A stretch of 64,000 bases of DNA from an uncultured Clostridia bacterium (GCA_948630815.1 CAPIEU010000001.1:143918-207917), one strand, 5' to 3'. Positions 1 through 10,364 are shown, numbered from the stretch's first letter. Made by a program: numbers and translations. Notes: a model not told the origin generated them from the sequence alone.

Positions 1-525
1 GATGAGCAAGTAGAAGAAGTTTGCAAAAAAGTAAAATGTGGTTTTGTAAAACCTGCAAACTATAACACAATAGGGCAAGTGGCAATTTCAGGAGAAGAAA
101 ACGCCATTAAAGAAGCAGAAAAAATTGCAAAGGAAATGGGTGCAAAAAAAGTAATGATACTAAAAACAGCAGGTCCATTTCATACTGAAAAACTAATAGA
201 AAGTTCCAATGCTTTAAGAAAAGAATTAGAAAAAGTAACAATAAATAAATTCGAGACGAAAGTAATAAAAAACATAGATGGAGAATTTTACAAAAATACA
301 GATGATATTAAAGATATATTAGCAAAGCATATTATAAATCCTGTAAGATTTTCGAAAACACTACAAAATATGTTAGACAGTGGAATAGATACATTTATCG
401 AAATAGGACCAGGAAAAACCTTAATAGGATTTGTAAAAAGAATGAAGCAAGAATTGCCAATACAAATATTTAATATAAATGATGTAGGCAGTTTAGAAAA
501 CACATTAGGTTATCTAAAAAATTAA
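1..525 (+). CDS. fabD: Malonyl-CoA:ACP transacylase, C-terminal part
   Basis: The reading frame is open from the first base, so the gene's start lies outside the window. The product moves malonyl groups from CoA to acyl carrier protein for type II fatty-acid synthesis in the cytosol. Visible signatures are the PANYNTIGQVAISG segment, the GPFHTE segment with the catalytic-region histidine, and a C-terminal IEIGPGKTLIGFVKR stretch typical of FabD. The active-site serine region is not in view. It heads the run fabG-fabF-accB-fabZ-accC-accD-accA-fabI. Identification is firm; the only gap is the missing N-terminal half. Confidence 0.93.
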   Translation, partial: DEQVEEVCKKVKCGFVKPANYNTIGQVAISGEENAIKEAEKIAKEMGAKKVMILKTAGPFHTEKLIESSNALRKELEKVTINKFETKVIKNIDGEFYKNTDDIKDILAKHIINPVRFSKTLQNMLDSGIDTFIEIGPGKTLIGFVKRMKQELPIQIFNINDVGSLENTLGYLKN

Positions 526-544
526 TATGTAAATGTTATTATTA

Positions 545-703
545 AAATGATGTAATAGTTTATATATTAATATAAAACCCGCGTAAGCGACCAACCGGAG
601 CGTAAGCGTAGGGCGATTTGGAGCAACCTACATATGAAAGTGTAAAACGTAGGTTGCGACACCAAGGGTTTTAAATATTAATATATAAACTATTACATCA
701 TTC
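545..703. repeat. Palindromic element, family A, copy 1
   Basis: A long inverted repeat lies between fabD and fabG. The outer arms (547-575 and 674-702) are AT-rich and complementary, beginning ATGATGTAATAG and ending CTATTACATCAT. The inner part has a GC-richer core with CCGCGTAAGCGACC and GGAGCAACCTAC motifs. A nearly identical copy lies at 37722-37875 and a diverged relative at 5725-5958. It has no coding capacity. A folded RNA or a non-autonomous mobile element are both possible. Confidence 0.85.
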
Positions 704-739
704 TAAAATAGATAATTGATAATAACAAGGAGGAGCAAA

Positions 740-1474
740 ATGAATAAGGTAGCATTTATAACAGGAGGAGCAAGAGGAATAGGAAAAAGCATTGCTATAA
801 CCCTTGCAGAAAGTGGATATGATATTGTAATAAATTATAGAACAGAAAATGAAGAACTACAAAACACAAAAAAAGAAATTGAACAAAAAGGAATAAAATG
901 TCTTACAGTTAAAGGAGATGTATCTAACTTTGAAGACTGTGAAAAATTTACAAAAGAGATTATAGAAGAATATGGAAAAATAGATGTATTAGTAAACAAT
1001 GCAGGAATAACAAAAGACACATTACTAATGAGAATGAAAAAAGAAGATTTTACAGATGTAATAGATACAAACTTAGTTGGAACATTTAATGTAACAAAAA
1101 ATGTAATTAGCTATATGATAAAAGCACGTTCAGGAAAAATAATAAACATATCATCAGTAGTAGGAATAGCAGGAAATGCAGGTCAAACAAACTATTCAGC
1201 GTCAAAAGCAGGAATAATAGGTTTTACAAAAAGCCTAGCAAAAGAAGTAGCATCTAGGGGAATATTAGTAAATGCGGTAGCACCAGGCTTTATAGAAACT
1301 AGTATGACAGATGTATTAAAAGAAGAAATTAAGGAAGAAATTTCAAAAACTATTCCATTAAAAAGAATAGGAACTTCTAAGGATGTTGCAAACCTTGTAA
1401 AATTTTTAGCAAGTGATGAAAGTTCATACATAACTGGTCAAGTAATAAATGTAGATGGAGGAATGTTAATGTAA
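740..1474 (+). CDS. fabG: 3-oxoacyl-ACP reductase
   Basis: NADPH-dependent reductase of the fatty-acid elongation cycle, short-chain dehydrogenase family, 244 residues. The Rossmann motif TGGARGIGKS is at the N-terminus, followed by NNAG and the catalytic Ser (ISSVVG) and YSASK (Tyr-x3-Lys). The C-terminus ends in VDGGMLM as usual for FabG. An upstream in-frame ATG at 716 exists, but AAGGAGG at 729-735 fixes the start at 740. It follows fabD after a palindromic element and is followed by a hairpin terminator. Confidence 0.97.
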   Translation: MNKVAFITGGARGIGKSIAITLAESGYDIVINYRTENEELQNTKKEIEQKGIKCLTVKGDVSNFEDCEKFTKEIIEEYGKIDVLVNNAGITKDTLLMRMKKEDFTDVIDTNLVGTFNVTKNVISYMIKARSGKIINISSVVGIAGNAGQTNYSASKAGIIGFTKSLAKEVASRGILVNAVAPGFIETSMTDVLKEEIKEEISKTIPLKRIGTSKDVANLVKFLASDESSYITGQVINVDGGMLM

Positions 1475-1478
1475 AAAA

Positions 1479-1516
1479 GAAACCTTCATTCTTCATAATA
1501 CAAAGAAAAAGGTTTC
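1479..1516 (+). terminator. Hairpin terminator after fabG
   Basis: GAAACCTT and AAGGTTTC form a stem just after the fabG stop. A weak T-run follows. It also sits at the 3' end of the opposing small gene at 1527-1850. Confidence 0.6.
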
Positions 1517-1526
1517 AGTTTGTGAA

Positions 1527-1850
1527 TTAATGTTTCGGTACTGTTGCAAAGGTTACGTGATAAAGCTTACCTTTATTAGTATGCGATATACCCTCATCAA
1601 AAATTGTAAGCTCAACTGATAAGCGAGAGAATAATTCCTTAACAGGCTTAATTAAAATGTCTTTATTGTAAGGATCTAACTTTTTAAGTTCAAAACAACT
1701 AGGGATTTTTCCGCACTTAATTACGTCAACAGCTACCTGAGCAAGGACAGAAATCATATCTACCTTATTACGGTTATTACTTCTAGCATACTCATTCCGA
1801 AGTGTAGTCAACACTTCAAAAAAATTCATTAATTCATCATGTTCATTCAT
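1527..1850 (-). CDS. Small protein of unknown function, foreign-like codon use
   Basis: 107 residues, read against the fab operon between fabG and fabF. A strong AAGGAGG lies just upstream of the ATG. I recognise no family; the protein is soluble and mixed-charge with no membrane segment. Codon use differs from neighbours: CGT and CGG arginine codons and many T- and C-ending codons. An in-frame CGG (Leu-Arg-Asn-Glu near residue 18) is read here as arginine. Shifting +1 there would meet a stop within about 13 codons. It is one of four such genes in the window (also 27276, 48443, 51258) and looks like a recent acquisition. Confidence 0.7.
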   Translation of the reverse strand: MNEHDELMNFFEVLTTLRNEYARSNNRNKVDMISVLAQVAVDVIKCGKIPSCFELKKLDPYNKDILIKPVKELFSRLSVELTIFDEGISHTNKGKLYHVTFATVPKH

Positions 1851-1927
1851 AATGTATACCTCCTTGGGTTTATAGTATTAACATAATATCATAGATTGCA
1901 AATAAATGCAATAGAAAGGATAAAGAA

Positions 1928-3166
1928 ATGGAAAAAAGAGTAGTAATAACAGGATTTGGAGCAATAACTCCAATAGGAAAAACTGTAGATGAAATGTGGA
2001 ATGGAATTTTAGAAAAAAAATGCGGAATAGATGAAATAAAACTATTTGATGCAAGTAATTTCAAAACAAAATTTGATGCAGAAGTAAAAAACTATAATCC
2101 ATTAGAATATTTTGAACCAAAACAAGCAAAAAGACTTGATAGAAGCTCTCAGTTTGCAATAATAGCGACAAAAGAAGCAATTGGGAATTCTGGAATAAAC
2201 GAACAAAATACAGATTTTGAAAAAGTAGGAGTATTTGTTAGTTCAGGAATAGGAGGACTAACAACAATACAAGAACAATGTGAGACAAATTATATAAAAG
2301 GTCATAACAGAGTTTCACCTATGTTTATACCTATGGCAATAGCAAATATGCCAGCAGGAAACATTGCAATAGAAATAGGAGCAAAAGGAGAGTCTATGTC
2401 AATAGTTACAGCGTGTGCATCTTCAACACATGCAATAGGAGAAGCATATAGAAACATAAAAAATGGATATGAAGATGTTATATTTGCTGGAGGAGCAGAA
2501 GCAACAATTTGTACTATAGGAATTGCAGGATTTGAAAATATGAAAGCCTTAACACATGCTGATACAAAAGAAAGAGCAAGTATACCATTTGATAAAGAAA
2601 GAAGCGGGTTTGTTATGGGTGAAGGTGCAGGAATTATTGTACTAGAAGAACTAGAGCACGCAAAAAAAAGGGGAGCCAAAATATATGCAGAAATGATAGG
2701 ATATGGAGCAACCACAGATGCATATCATATTACTTCACCAGATCCAGAAGGAGTGGGAGCTAAAAAAGCAATTATAAGAGCAATAAAAGATGCTAACATT
2801 AAACCAAAAGATATAGACTATATAAATGCACATGGAACATCTACACATTTAAACGATTCTATAGAAACAACAGCAATAAAAAATGCACTAAAAGAAGCCA
2901 CAAATAAGGTAATGGTAAGCTCAACCAAAGGAAATACAGGGCATTTATTAGGTGCTGCAGGAGCAGTAGAAGCAATAATATGTACAAAAGCAATTTTAGA
3001 ACAAAAAGTCCCACCAACAATCAATTATAAAGAAAAAGATGAAGAATGTGATTTAGATATAGTACCAAATGAGATAAGAGATGCAAAATTAAATATAGTT
3101 ATGTCCAACTCTTTAGGTTTTGGAGGACACAATGCAAGTATTATTATAAAAAAATATGAGGAATAA
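1928..3166 (+). CDS. fabF: 3-oxoacyl-ACP synthase II
   Basis: Elongating condensing enzyme of fatty-acid synthesis, 412 residues, the normal FabF length. The nucleophile cysteine is in TACASSTHAIGEA. The two histidines are in NAHGTSTHLND and GNTGHLLGAAGA, and the C-terminus has NSLGFGGHN. The ATG is preceded by AGAAAGGA. It lies downstream of an antisense small gene, which interrupts what is otherwise a contiguous fab operon, so it may have its own promoter in 1851-1927. Confidence 0.97.
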   Translation: MEKRVVITGFGAITPIGKTVDEMWNGILEKKCGIDEIKLFDASNFKTKFDAEVKNYNPLEYFEPKQAKRLDRSSQFAIIATKEAIGNSGINEQNTDFEKVGVFVSSGIGGLTTIQEQCETNYIKGHNRVSPMFIPMAIANMPAGNIAIEIGAKGESMSIVTACASSTHAIGEAYRNIKNGYEDVIFAGGAEATICTIGIAGFENMKALTHADTKERASIPFDKERSGFVMGEGAGIIVLEELEHAKKRGAKIYAEMIGYGATTDAYHITSPDPEGVGAKKAIIRAIKDANIKPKDIDYINAHGTSTHLNDSIETTAIKNALKEATNKVMVSSTKGNTGHLLGAAGAVEAIICTKAILEQKVPPTINYKEKDEECDLDIVPNEIRDAKLNIVMSNSLGFGGHNASIIIKKYEE

Positions 3167-3167
3167 A

Positions 3168-3207
3168 TTGTAGACGATGTAGGGGCAGGTCTTGTGCCTA
3201 CCCACAT
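3168..3207. repeat. Short dispersed repeat, family C
   Basis: A copy of the recurring GATGTAGGGGCAGGTCTTGTGCC-type sequence lies between fabF and accB. The core is a small inverted repeat (GGCAGG...CCTACC). More than twenty copies occur in the window, nearly all intergenic. Confidence 0.8.
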
Positions 3208-3254
3208 AGAAAATTTTATTAGATTTTAAAATAAACAGAAAGGAAGATAAAAAA

Positions 3255-3689
3255 ATGGAATATGAAAAAATAAAACAATTAATAGAAGACATGGGAAATT
3301 CAAAATTAACCTCCATAGACATAGACTTCGCAGATGGCACAAAAATCAGTATGAAAAAAGAACAAAAACAAGAAATAACCCCTAATTTAGTACCAATTAT
3401 TAATGAACAAAGTGTAATTACTACACAAAACACTAAAAAACAAGAACAAACTAATGCAAATATTGTAAAATCACCAATGGTAGGAACCTTTTATCTTAAA
3501 CCATCCCCAACCTCTAATCCATATGTAGAAATAGGAAAAGAAGTAAAAAAAGGAGATACACTTTGTATAGTAGAAGCAATGAAACTAATGAATGAAATAG
3601 AAAGTGAATTTTCTGGAAAAATTATAGAAATTTTAGTAAATGATGGAGAACCAGTAGAATATGGTACACCATTGTTTAGAATAAAATAG
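3255..3689 (+). CDS. accB: Biotin carboxyl carrier protein of acetyl-CoA carboxylase
   Basis: 144 residues carrying biotin between the carboxylase and carboxyltransferase half-reactions that make malonyl-CoA. The C-terminal biotinyl domain shows VEAMKLMNEI, with the biotinylated lysine in the canonical AMKM-like context (here AMKL). It starts with APMVGTF-like KSPMVGTFYLKP. The N-terminal part has the usual acidic, variable linker. AGAAAGGA lies before the ATG. Only 10 bases separate it from fabZ, indicating co-transcription. Confidence 0.96.
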   Translation: MEYEKIKQLIEDMGNSKLTSIDIDFADGTKISMKKEQKQEITPNLVPIINEQSVITTQNTKKQEQTNANIVKSPMVGTFYLKPSPTSNPYVEIGKEVKKGDTLCIVEAMKLMNEIESEFSGKIIEILVNDGEPVEYGTPLFRIK

Positions 3690-3699
3690 GGAGAGTACA

Positions 3700-4122
3700 A
3701 TGTTAAATAAAGAACAAATAAAAGAAATAATTCCACAAAGAGAGCCATTTTTAATGATAGATGAAGTAGAGGAATTTATACCAGGGGAAAGTGCTATAGC
3801 ATATAAGAACGTAAATAAAGAAGAATGGTATTTCAAAGGACACTTCCCAGGAAACCCTATAATGCCAGGAGTATTAATTACAGAAAGTTTAGCACAAACA
3901 GGAGCAGTTGCAATCTTATCTATGGAAGAAAACAAAGGAAAAAATGCTTTATTTGGTGGAATAGATAAAATGAAATTTAAAAAAATGGTAGTTCCAGGAG
4001 ATACACTTAAATTAGAAGTAAAAATAATAAAAAGAAAAGGACCAATAGGGGTAGGAGAGGCAATAGCAACAGTTAATGGTATTGTGGCAGCAAAGGGAGA
4101 ATTAACATTTGCAGTGGTGTAA
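3700..4122 (+). CDS. fabZ: 3-hydroxyacyl-ACP dehydratase
   Basis: 140-residue hot-dog-fold dehydratase of the elongation cycle. The catalytic histidine is in FKGHFPGNPIMPGVL and the glutamate follows in ITESLAQTGA. The N-terminal IPQREPFLMIDEV segment is typical. A GGGAG ribosome site sits between accB and this gene. Placement of fabZ between accB and accC is a common clostridial arrangement. Confidence 0.97.
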   Translation: MLNKEQIKEIIPQREPFLMIDEVEEFIPGESAIAYKNVNKEEWYFKGHFPGNPIMPGVLITESLAQTGAVAILSMEENKGKNALFGGIDKMKFKKMVVPGDTLKLEVKIIKRKGPIGVGEAIATVNGIVAAKGELTFAVV

Positions 4123-4154
4123 ATAATACATTTTCAGCATTTGGAGTGTTACTA

Positions 4155-4262
4155 TTCAAGTTATACATTATAAAGTCCGTTCCATCTTGCTGGATGTAGG
4201 GCATTTTTATTTTTCTCTCAAGGTTCGAAAAATAAAAAGCACTACATCCACGTGGAACTAAT
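4155..4262. repeat. Palindromic element, family B, copy 1
   Basis: Imperfect inverted repeat of about 110 bases. The outer stem is GTTCCATCTTGCTGGATGTAG with CTACATCCACGTGGAAC, and the inner arms are TTTTTATTTTTC and GAAAAATAAAAA. Further copies lie at 8628, 10365, 40985, 46775, 51795 and 58180, in both orientations. All are intergenic. No open frame is conserved, so a structured non-coding or non-autonomous mobile element is likely. Confidence 0.85.
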
Positions 4263-4346
4263 TAGAAATAAATTATAGTTTAAAAACAGTAATTTTGGAG
4301 CAGATTATATATTGAAAATTAACAAATAAAAAGAGGTGAAAAAACA

Positions 4347-5687
4347 ATGAACAAAATATTAATTGCAAATCGTGGAGAAATTGCCGTCCGTATAATTAGA
4401 GCATGTAAAGAAATGAATATAAAAACAGTTGCAATATATTCACAAGCTGATAAAGATGCACTTCATACACGTCTTGCAGATGAAGCAATATGTATAGGAC
4501 CTGCACCATCAAAAAAGAGTTATTTAAACATACAAAACATAATTGAAGCAGCATATATAACAGGAGCAGACAGTATACATCCAGGTTTTGGGTTTTTATC
4601 TGAAAATGCAGAATTTGCAAAAATATGTGAGGAATCTAATATTAAATTCATAGGACCTAGTTCAAAAGTAATAAATTTATTAGGAAATAAATCGAATAGT
4701 AAGGAACTTATGAAACAAGCAGGAGTTCCAGTTATACCAGGATCAGACGGAAGTGTAAAAGGATTAAAAGATGCTACAGAAATTTGTGAAAAAATAGGTT
4801 ATCCTATTATGCTAAAAGCAGCAGCAGGAGGTGGAGGAAAAGGAATTAGAATAGTAAACAATAGTAATGAGTTAGAAACGAACTATAATATAGTAAAACA
4901 AGAAGCAAAAAACTCATTTAATGATGACGAAATATACATAGAAAAATTTATAAAAAATCCAAGACATATAGAAATACAAATATTAGCTGATGAACATGGA
5001 AATATAGTGCATTTAGGAGAAAGAGATTGTACAATTCAAAGAAATCACCAAAAAATAATAGAAGAAACACCATCAACTGCAATCGATGACAAATTAAGAA
5101 ACAAAATGGGAAAAGTTGCTGTAAAAGCGGCTGAGATAGCAGAATATACAAGCTGTGGAACAGTAGAGTTTTTAGTAGATAGTGATAAAAACTTCTACTT
5201 TATGGAAATGAATACAAGAATACAAGTAGAACATCCTATAACTGAAATGAGAACAGGGATAGACATTGTAAAAGCACAAATAAAAATAGCGGCAGGGGAA
5301 GAGCTAAAATTTAAACAAAAAGATATAAAATTTAATGGTCATTCAATAGAATGTAGAATAAATGCTGAAAATCCTATGAAAAACTTCATGCCAAGTCCTG
5401 GAAAAATTAATGAAATAAACTTACCAGGTGGAAATGGAATAAGAGTAGATACTGCAATATATAATGGGTATACAATACCACCACATTATGATTCAATGAT
5501 TGCCAAAATAATAACACACGGAACTAATAGAAATGAAGCAATAGCAAAAATGAAAAGAGCATTAGAGGAATTAGTAGTAGATGGAATAGACACAAATAGA
5601 GATTTCCTTTTTCACATAATAAGAAATCCAGATTTTATTAGGGGAAACTTTGACACTTCATTTATTGATTTAGAAGTTAGAGGTTAG
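4347..5687 (+). CDS. accC: Acetyl-CoA carboxylase, biotin carboxylase subunit
   Basis: 446 residues, full length for AccC. It carboxylates biotin on AccB using ATP and bicarbonate. The biotin-carboxylase N-terminus (ANRGEIAVRIIRACKE), the ATP-grasp glycine-rich loop (AAAGGGGKGIRIV), the catalytic-region EMNTRIQVEHPITE and the C-terminal domain PSPGKINEI are all present. AGAGGTGA precedes the ATG. The last codons and the stop (GTTAGAGGTTAG) coincide with the start of a family D repeat, so the repeat may have supplied the stop codon. Confidence 0.97.
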   Translation: MNKILIANRGEIAVRIIRACKEMNIKTVAIYSQADKDALHTRLADEAICIGPAPSKKSYLNIQNIIEAAYITGADSIHPGFGFLSENAEFAKICEESNIKFIGPSSKVINLLGNKSNSKELMKQAGVPVIPGSDGSVKGLKDATEICEKIGYPIMLKAAAGGGGKGIRIVNNSNELETNYNIVKQEAKNSFNDDEIYIEKFIKNPRHIEIQILADEHGNIVHLGERDCTIQRNHQKIIEETPSTAIDDKLRNKMGKVAVKAAEIAEYTSCGTVEFLVDSDKNFYFMEMNTRIQVEHPITEMRTGIDIVKAQIKIAAGEELKFKQKDIKFNGHSIECRINAENPMKNFMPSPGKINEINLPGGNGIRVDTAIYNGYTIPPHYDSMIAKIITHGTNRNEAIAKMKRALEELVVDGIDTNRDFLFHIIRNPDFIRGNFDTSFIDLEVRG

Positions 5688-5727
5688 AAGTTAGAAGTTG
5701 GAAATTGGAGGTTGGAGGTTGGAAGCA
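5684..5727. repeat. Family D repeat (GAAGTTAGAGGTTGG-type)
   Basis: Degenerate tandem runs of 7-8-base units such as GAAGTTA, GAGGTTG and GAAATTG begin at the accC stop codon. Similar runs lie at 25674, 28472, 35024, 36180, 57765 and 61965, several also starting at a stop codon. Confidence 0.8.
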
Positions 5728-5958
5728 ATTGCCGTTACTGGTTAATAGCGTTTATTTTGATAGCAACAAAAATAATTTTGGAAATCTACATTTTTAAGCC
5801 ACGAAGCGACCAAACGAGGGCGGAAAGCCCGAGTGCGATTAGGAGCAACCATCCATATTTAATTTTGAAGGTTGTCTCGCCTTGGCTTATAAAATGTAGA
5901 TTGTAAAGGTACTTTTCGTTGCTATATGCTTAAAAGAATTATTCAGTAACCAATTGCT
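5725..5958. repeat. Large palindromic element, diverged family A
   Basis: Nested inverted repeats: AGCAATTG...CAATTGCT at the ends, then ATAGCAAC...GTTGCTAT, then ATCTACATTTTTAAGCCA...TGGCTTATAAAATGTAGAT. The core shares GCGACCAAACG and GGAGCAACC with the family A copies at 545 and 37722. It fills the accC-accD gap. A chance open frame crosses it, but it has no ribosome site and no protein-like sequence. Confidence 0.8.
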
Positions 5959-6016
5959 AGAAAATCTTCAAAGACACACTGAAGTTATAAAAATTAAATT
6001 GTAACAAGGAGTAAAA

Positions 6017-6865
6017 ATGGTTGTTGATAAAATAAAAAAAAGAGAGATGGCAAATGTTAAGAACAAAAAATCTAAAGTAGATATACCAATAGGGAAATGG
6101 GTAAAATGCGAGAGTTGTAAAGAAATCATATATAAAGAAAAAGTTAGAGAAAACTTAAACATTTGTCCAAATTGTGGTCACTACTTTAGAATGCACATTG
6201 GAAAGAGAATAGAATTAGTTATAGATAATGGAACATATGAGAGATTCGAATTTAATATAGAAACAACAAATCCATTAGATTTAGACGATTATCCAAAAAA
6301 ATTAAAAGCACTAAGAGAAAAAACAGGACTTGAAGAAGCCGTTAGCTGTGGTACAGGAAATATAAATGGAGAAAAAGTAGTAATATGTATAATGGATAGT
6401 GGATTTTTTATGGGGAGTATGGGGATTGTAGTAGGAGAAAAGATAACATATGCAATTGAACAAGCAATAAAATTAAAATTGCCACTTATTATATTTTGTG
6501 TATCAGGTGGTGCAAGAATGCAAGAAGGAATTATATCTCTAATGCAAATGGCAAAAGTATCAGTAGCACTTACAAAACTAGATGAAGCAGGACTACTTTA
6601 TATATCTGTATTAACAGATCCTACATATGGGGGAGTAACAGCATCATTTGCAAGTTTAGGAGATATAATTTTATCAGAACCAAAAGCTATGATAGGTTTT
6701 GCAGGACCTAGAGTTATAGAACAAACCATAAAACAAGAATTGCCAGTTGGATTTCAAACAGCAGAATTTTTATTAGAGCATGGATTTATAGATAAGATAG
6801 TTCAAAGAAAAGATATGAAAGATATGCTATATAAACTAATAAAGTATCATAAACAGGAGGTGTAA
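6017..6865 (+). CDS. accD: Acetyl-CoA carboxylase carboxyltransferase, beta subunit
   Basis: 282 residues. With AccA it transfers the carboxyl group from biotin to acetyl-CoA. A four-cysteine zinc ribbon lies near residues 33-55 (CESC and CPNC pairs). The crotonase-like carboxyltransferase core follows with SGGARMQEG and a GPRVIEQT segment. AAGGAG lies before the ATG. The accA start lies only 3 bases after its stop, so the two subunits are translationally linked. Confidence 0.97.
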   Translation: MVVDKIKKREMANVKNKKSKVDIPIGKWVKCESCKEIIYKEKVRENLNICPNCGHYFRMHIGKRIELVIDNGTYERFEFNIETTNPLDLDDYPKKLKALREKTGLEEAVSCGTGNINGEKVVICIMDSGFFMGSMGIVVGEKITYAIEQAIKLKLPLIIFCVSGGARMQEGIISLMQMAKVSVALTKLDEAGLLYISVLTDPTYGGVTASFASLGDIILSEPKAMIGFAGPRVIEQTIKQELPVGFQTAEFLLEHGFIDKIVQRKDMKDMLYKLIKYHKQEV

Positions 6866-6868
6866 AAT

Positions 6869-7673
<805 letters not shown>

Positions 7674-7685
<12 letters not shown>

Positions 7686-7768
7686 GGGCAGGTCTTGTAC
7701 CTGCCCAAGAAAATGAAAATAAATTTGATGCAAACAATGTAGGGTGGGCGGATTCCGTGTCCGAAAAA
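7674..7768. repeat. Family C repeats, two copies, between accA and fabI
   Basis: Two copies of the TGTAGGGGCAGGTC... type sequence, at about 7676-7709 and 7732-7766, lie in the accA-fabI gap. The accA stop codon (TAG) is part of the first. Confidence 0.75.
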
Positions 7769-7847
7769 ACCAATTGCAAACAATCTTTGGGGAGAAGACA
7801 TTATCGACCCAAACAAAAATAATACAAAATTTTAGGGAGGAATAAAA

Positions 7848-8621
7848 ATGTTATTAAAAGACAAAAAAATATTAATTATGGGAATAAGAAACAAGTGGAG
7901 TATAGCATTTGGAATTGCTAAGTCTGCATATGATAATGGAGCAAAACTAATTTTTACATATATGGGAGAAGATAATAAAGATAAAATAGAGGAACTAATT
8001 AAAGAATTTAAAGGAAGTAAAGCATATGTATTAAATGGTGCATCAGAAGATGAATTAGTAAAAGAGGCATTTACTAAAATAAAAGAAGAAAATGGAAAAA
8101 TAGATGGAATTGTGCATGCAATAGCACATGCTAATACAGAAGACTTACACAACGACTTTGTATATACATCAAAAAGCGGATATTCACACGCTGTTGATGT
8201 AAGTGCATATTCATTTGTACTTGCTACAAGAATGGCAAAAGAATTAGATATGTTAAATGAAAATGCAAGTATAGTAACTTTAACATACCACGGTTCTACA
8301 AAAGTATTAGAAGGATATAATGTGATGGGAGTTGCAAAAGCAGCATTAGAAGCAAGTGTAAGATATTTAGCAGAAAATTTAGGAAAAGTTGGAATGAGGG
8401 TAAATGCTGTTTCAGCAGGACCAATAAAAACACTATCTGCAAAAGGAATAAAAGATTTTTCATCTATACTAACAGTAGTAGAAGAAAAATCACCATTACA
8501 TAGAAATGTAACAACTGAACAAGTTGGTAATGTTGCAACATTTTTACTTAGCAGTATGGCAGACAGTATAACAGGTCAAGTTATATATGCTGATAGTGGA
8601 TATAATATAATGGGAGTTTAA
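7848..8621 (+). CDS. fabI: Enoyl-ACP reductase (NADH)
   Basis: 257 residues; last step of the elongation cycle. The FabI-type start MGIRNKWSIAFGIAK and the Tyr-x6-Lys active site (YNVMGVAK) separate it from FabG-like dehydrogenases. RVNAVSAGPIKTLSAKGI is the substrate-loop region, and it ends in YADSGYNIMG. GGGAGGAATAAAA precedes the ATG. As the last gene of the cluster it is followed by a family B palindrome that may act as the transcript end. Confidence 0.96.
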   Translation: MLLKDKKILIMGIRNKWSIAFGIAKSAYDNGAKLIFTYMGEDNKDKIEELIKEFKGSKAYVLNGASEDELVKEAFTKIKEENGKIDGIVHAIAHANTEDLHNDFVYTSKSGYSHAVDVSAYSFVLATRMAKELDMLNENASIVTLTYHGSTKVLEGYNVMGVAKAALEASVRYLAENLGKVGMRVNAVSAGPIKTLSAKGIKDFSSILTVVEEKSPLHRNVTTEQVGNVATFLLSSMADSITGQVIYADSGYNIMGV

Positions 8622-8627
8622 CATTTT

Positions 8628-8722
8628 GAAATACGCTTCATCTTGCTGGACGCGAGGACATTTTTGTTTTTCTCTCAAGATTTGAAAAACAAAAAGTGCT
8701 CTCGTCCACGTGAAGCTACTTA
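8628..8722. repeat. Palindromic element, family B, copy 2
   Basis: Same design as at 4155: CGCTTCATCTTGCTGGACG pairs with CGTCCACGTGAAGC around TTTTTGTTTTTC/GAAAAACAAAAA. It lies between convergent fabI and the flavoprotein gene. Confidence 0.85.
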
Positions 8723-8749
8723 GAGATTAATTTAAGTTTGAAAGATTAA

Positions 8750-10257
8750 TTACTCCAAATTAATCAATTCCAAATCCTTTATACTTGGGTCATATAAACT
8801 TTTTCCTGTATAGCTAAATCTAGAACCGTGGCAAGGGCAATCCCAAGTCTTTTCTAAATTATTCCAAGATAGCTCACATCCAAGATGAGTACAAACAGGT
8901 TTTATAGCAAAAAACTTTCCAGCGGAATTTCTATAAATACCAACTTTAGTACCTTCTACTTCGACAATCTTACCTTCATCTCTACCAATTCCATTTAAAG
9001 TATCATTTGGAATTTTAAACTTATCAAAAACTAAAGAATTAGAAACCTGTTTTAACATATCAGTAAATTCTGTACCATTTTTAATAGGCTTAAACCTAGT
9101 AGATAAAAAGATATCTTCATAAGGATTAGATTTACCTAAAATTTTATCTAAGATAATATTAGCTGCTACATTTGATGTAGTCATACCCCACTTCTTAAAG
9201 CCGTGTTGCAACATAGAAATTAGGCATTATATTTGAAAATTCACCAATATATGGAATCTTATCAAGAGATACACAATCCTGGGTTTGCCATTTAAATAGC
9301 ACTTTGCTATCAGCATAAAGAGATTTTGCAACTTTTTCTAAATTAGTATAACAATTTGATAAATCCTCTTTAGCACCAACTTTATGTTCTGAACCACCAA
9401 TTAAGAGAATTTTTTTACCATTATAATTAGCCGTTCTAAAAGAAGTAGTTGGAGATTTAGTATTAATATACATACCATCAAAAAGAGGTGAATTAGTTTC
9501 TATACCAATAATATAAGATGCTTCTTGATACATCTTCAAAAAATAAAAACCAGGAACATTAATAATAGGATAATGGCTAGTAAGTACAACATACTTTGAA
9601 TGAACACTATTATTTTTAGTATAAGAAATATAACCATCAGTAGACTTTTTTATATCATAAACCTTAGAATCTTCGTAAATTTCTCCATTGTTATTTATTA
9701 TACATTTGCATAGACCGTATACATACTTAAGAGGATTAAACTGTGCTTGATTTTTAAATTTAATACCTACTAAAGCATTAAAAGGAGCATTTAATTTGTC
9801 AACATATTCAGCATCAAACCCCAAAGAATTTACAGCAGATACTTCATGTTTTATTTTAATAATTTCATCTTCTAAATCAGTATAAACATAGTTATCTTGA
9901 AATTCAAAATCACAATCAATTTGTTCTTCATCTATAATATTTTTTATGTTATGAATAGCTTGTTCATTAGCATCTAAGTAGCCCTTAGCATATTCTTTAG
10001 AAAAAGTATTAATAAGATAATTATAAAATAATCCATGTTGAGAAGTAATTTTAGCAGTGGTATTACCGAGTTGTATGATAACCTACTTTATCTTTTTCTA
10101 AAACACAAACCTTAAAGCCAGCCTTTGAAAGCATATAAGCAGTAGAAATACCAGTAATACCAGCGCCTACAATACAAATATCAACACAAATATCTTTATC
10201 AAGAGAACTAAAAGTTTCCTTAATATCTTTAGTAGAATCAATCCATAATGAACTCAT
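8750..10257 (-). CDS. yhfW: FAD-dependent oxidoreductase with C-terminal Rieske domain (two CGG +1 sites)
   Basis: The start ATG at 10257 has AGGAGGTTTTAT upstream. The N-terminal FAD motif VGAGITGISTAYMLS is followed by HTT and then CGG at 10068-10066; +1 gives GNTTAKITSQHG. A second CGG at 9203-9201 follows FYVAT, and +1 gives GFKKWGMTTSN. The C-terminal Rieske site has CTHLGC and CPCHGSRFS, binding a [2Fe-2S] cluster. The joined product is 501 residues and resembles Bacillus YhfW. The middle part is open throughout in the +1 frame. Both shifts replace CGG by glycine. Its physiological substrate is unknown. Confidence 0.9.
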
Positions 10258-10364
10258 ATAAAAACCTCCTATTTTTAGTAGTATTACCAAAAAAGGAGAT
10301 TTAATGTTAAAATGTATTAAATTTCTAATATTAATATGATAGTTACTATATAATTATATAGAAT

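Noticed and set aside
5712..5906. Small open frame across the accC-accD gap
   Set aside because: It lies within a large palindrome, lacks a ribosome site and reads as non-protein-like.
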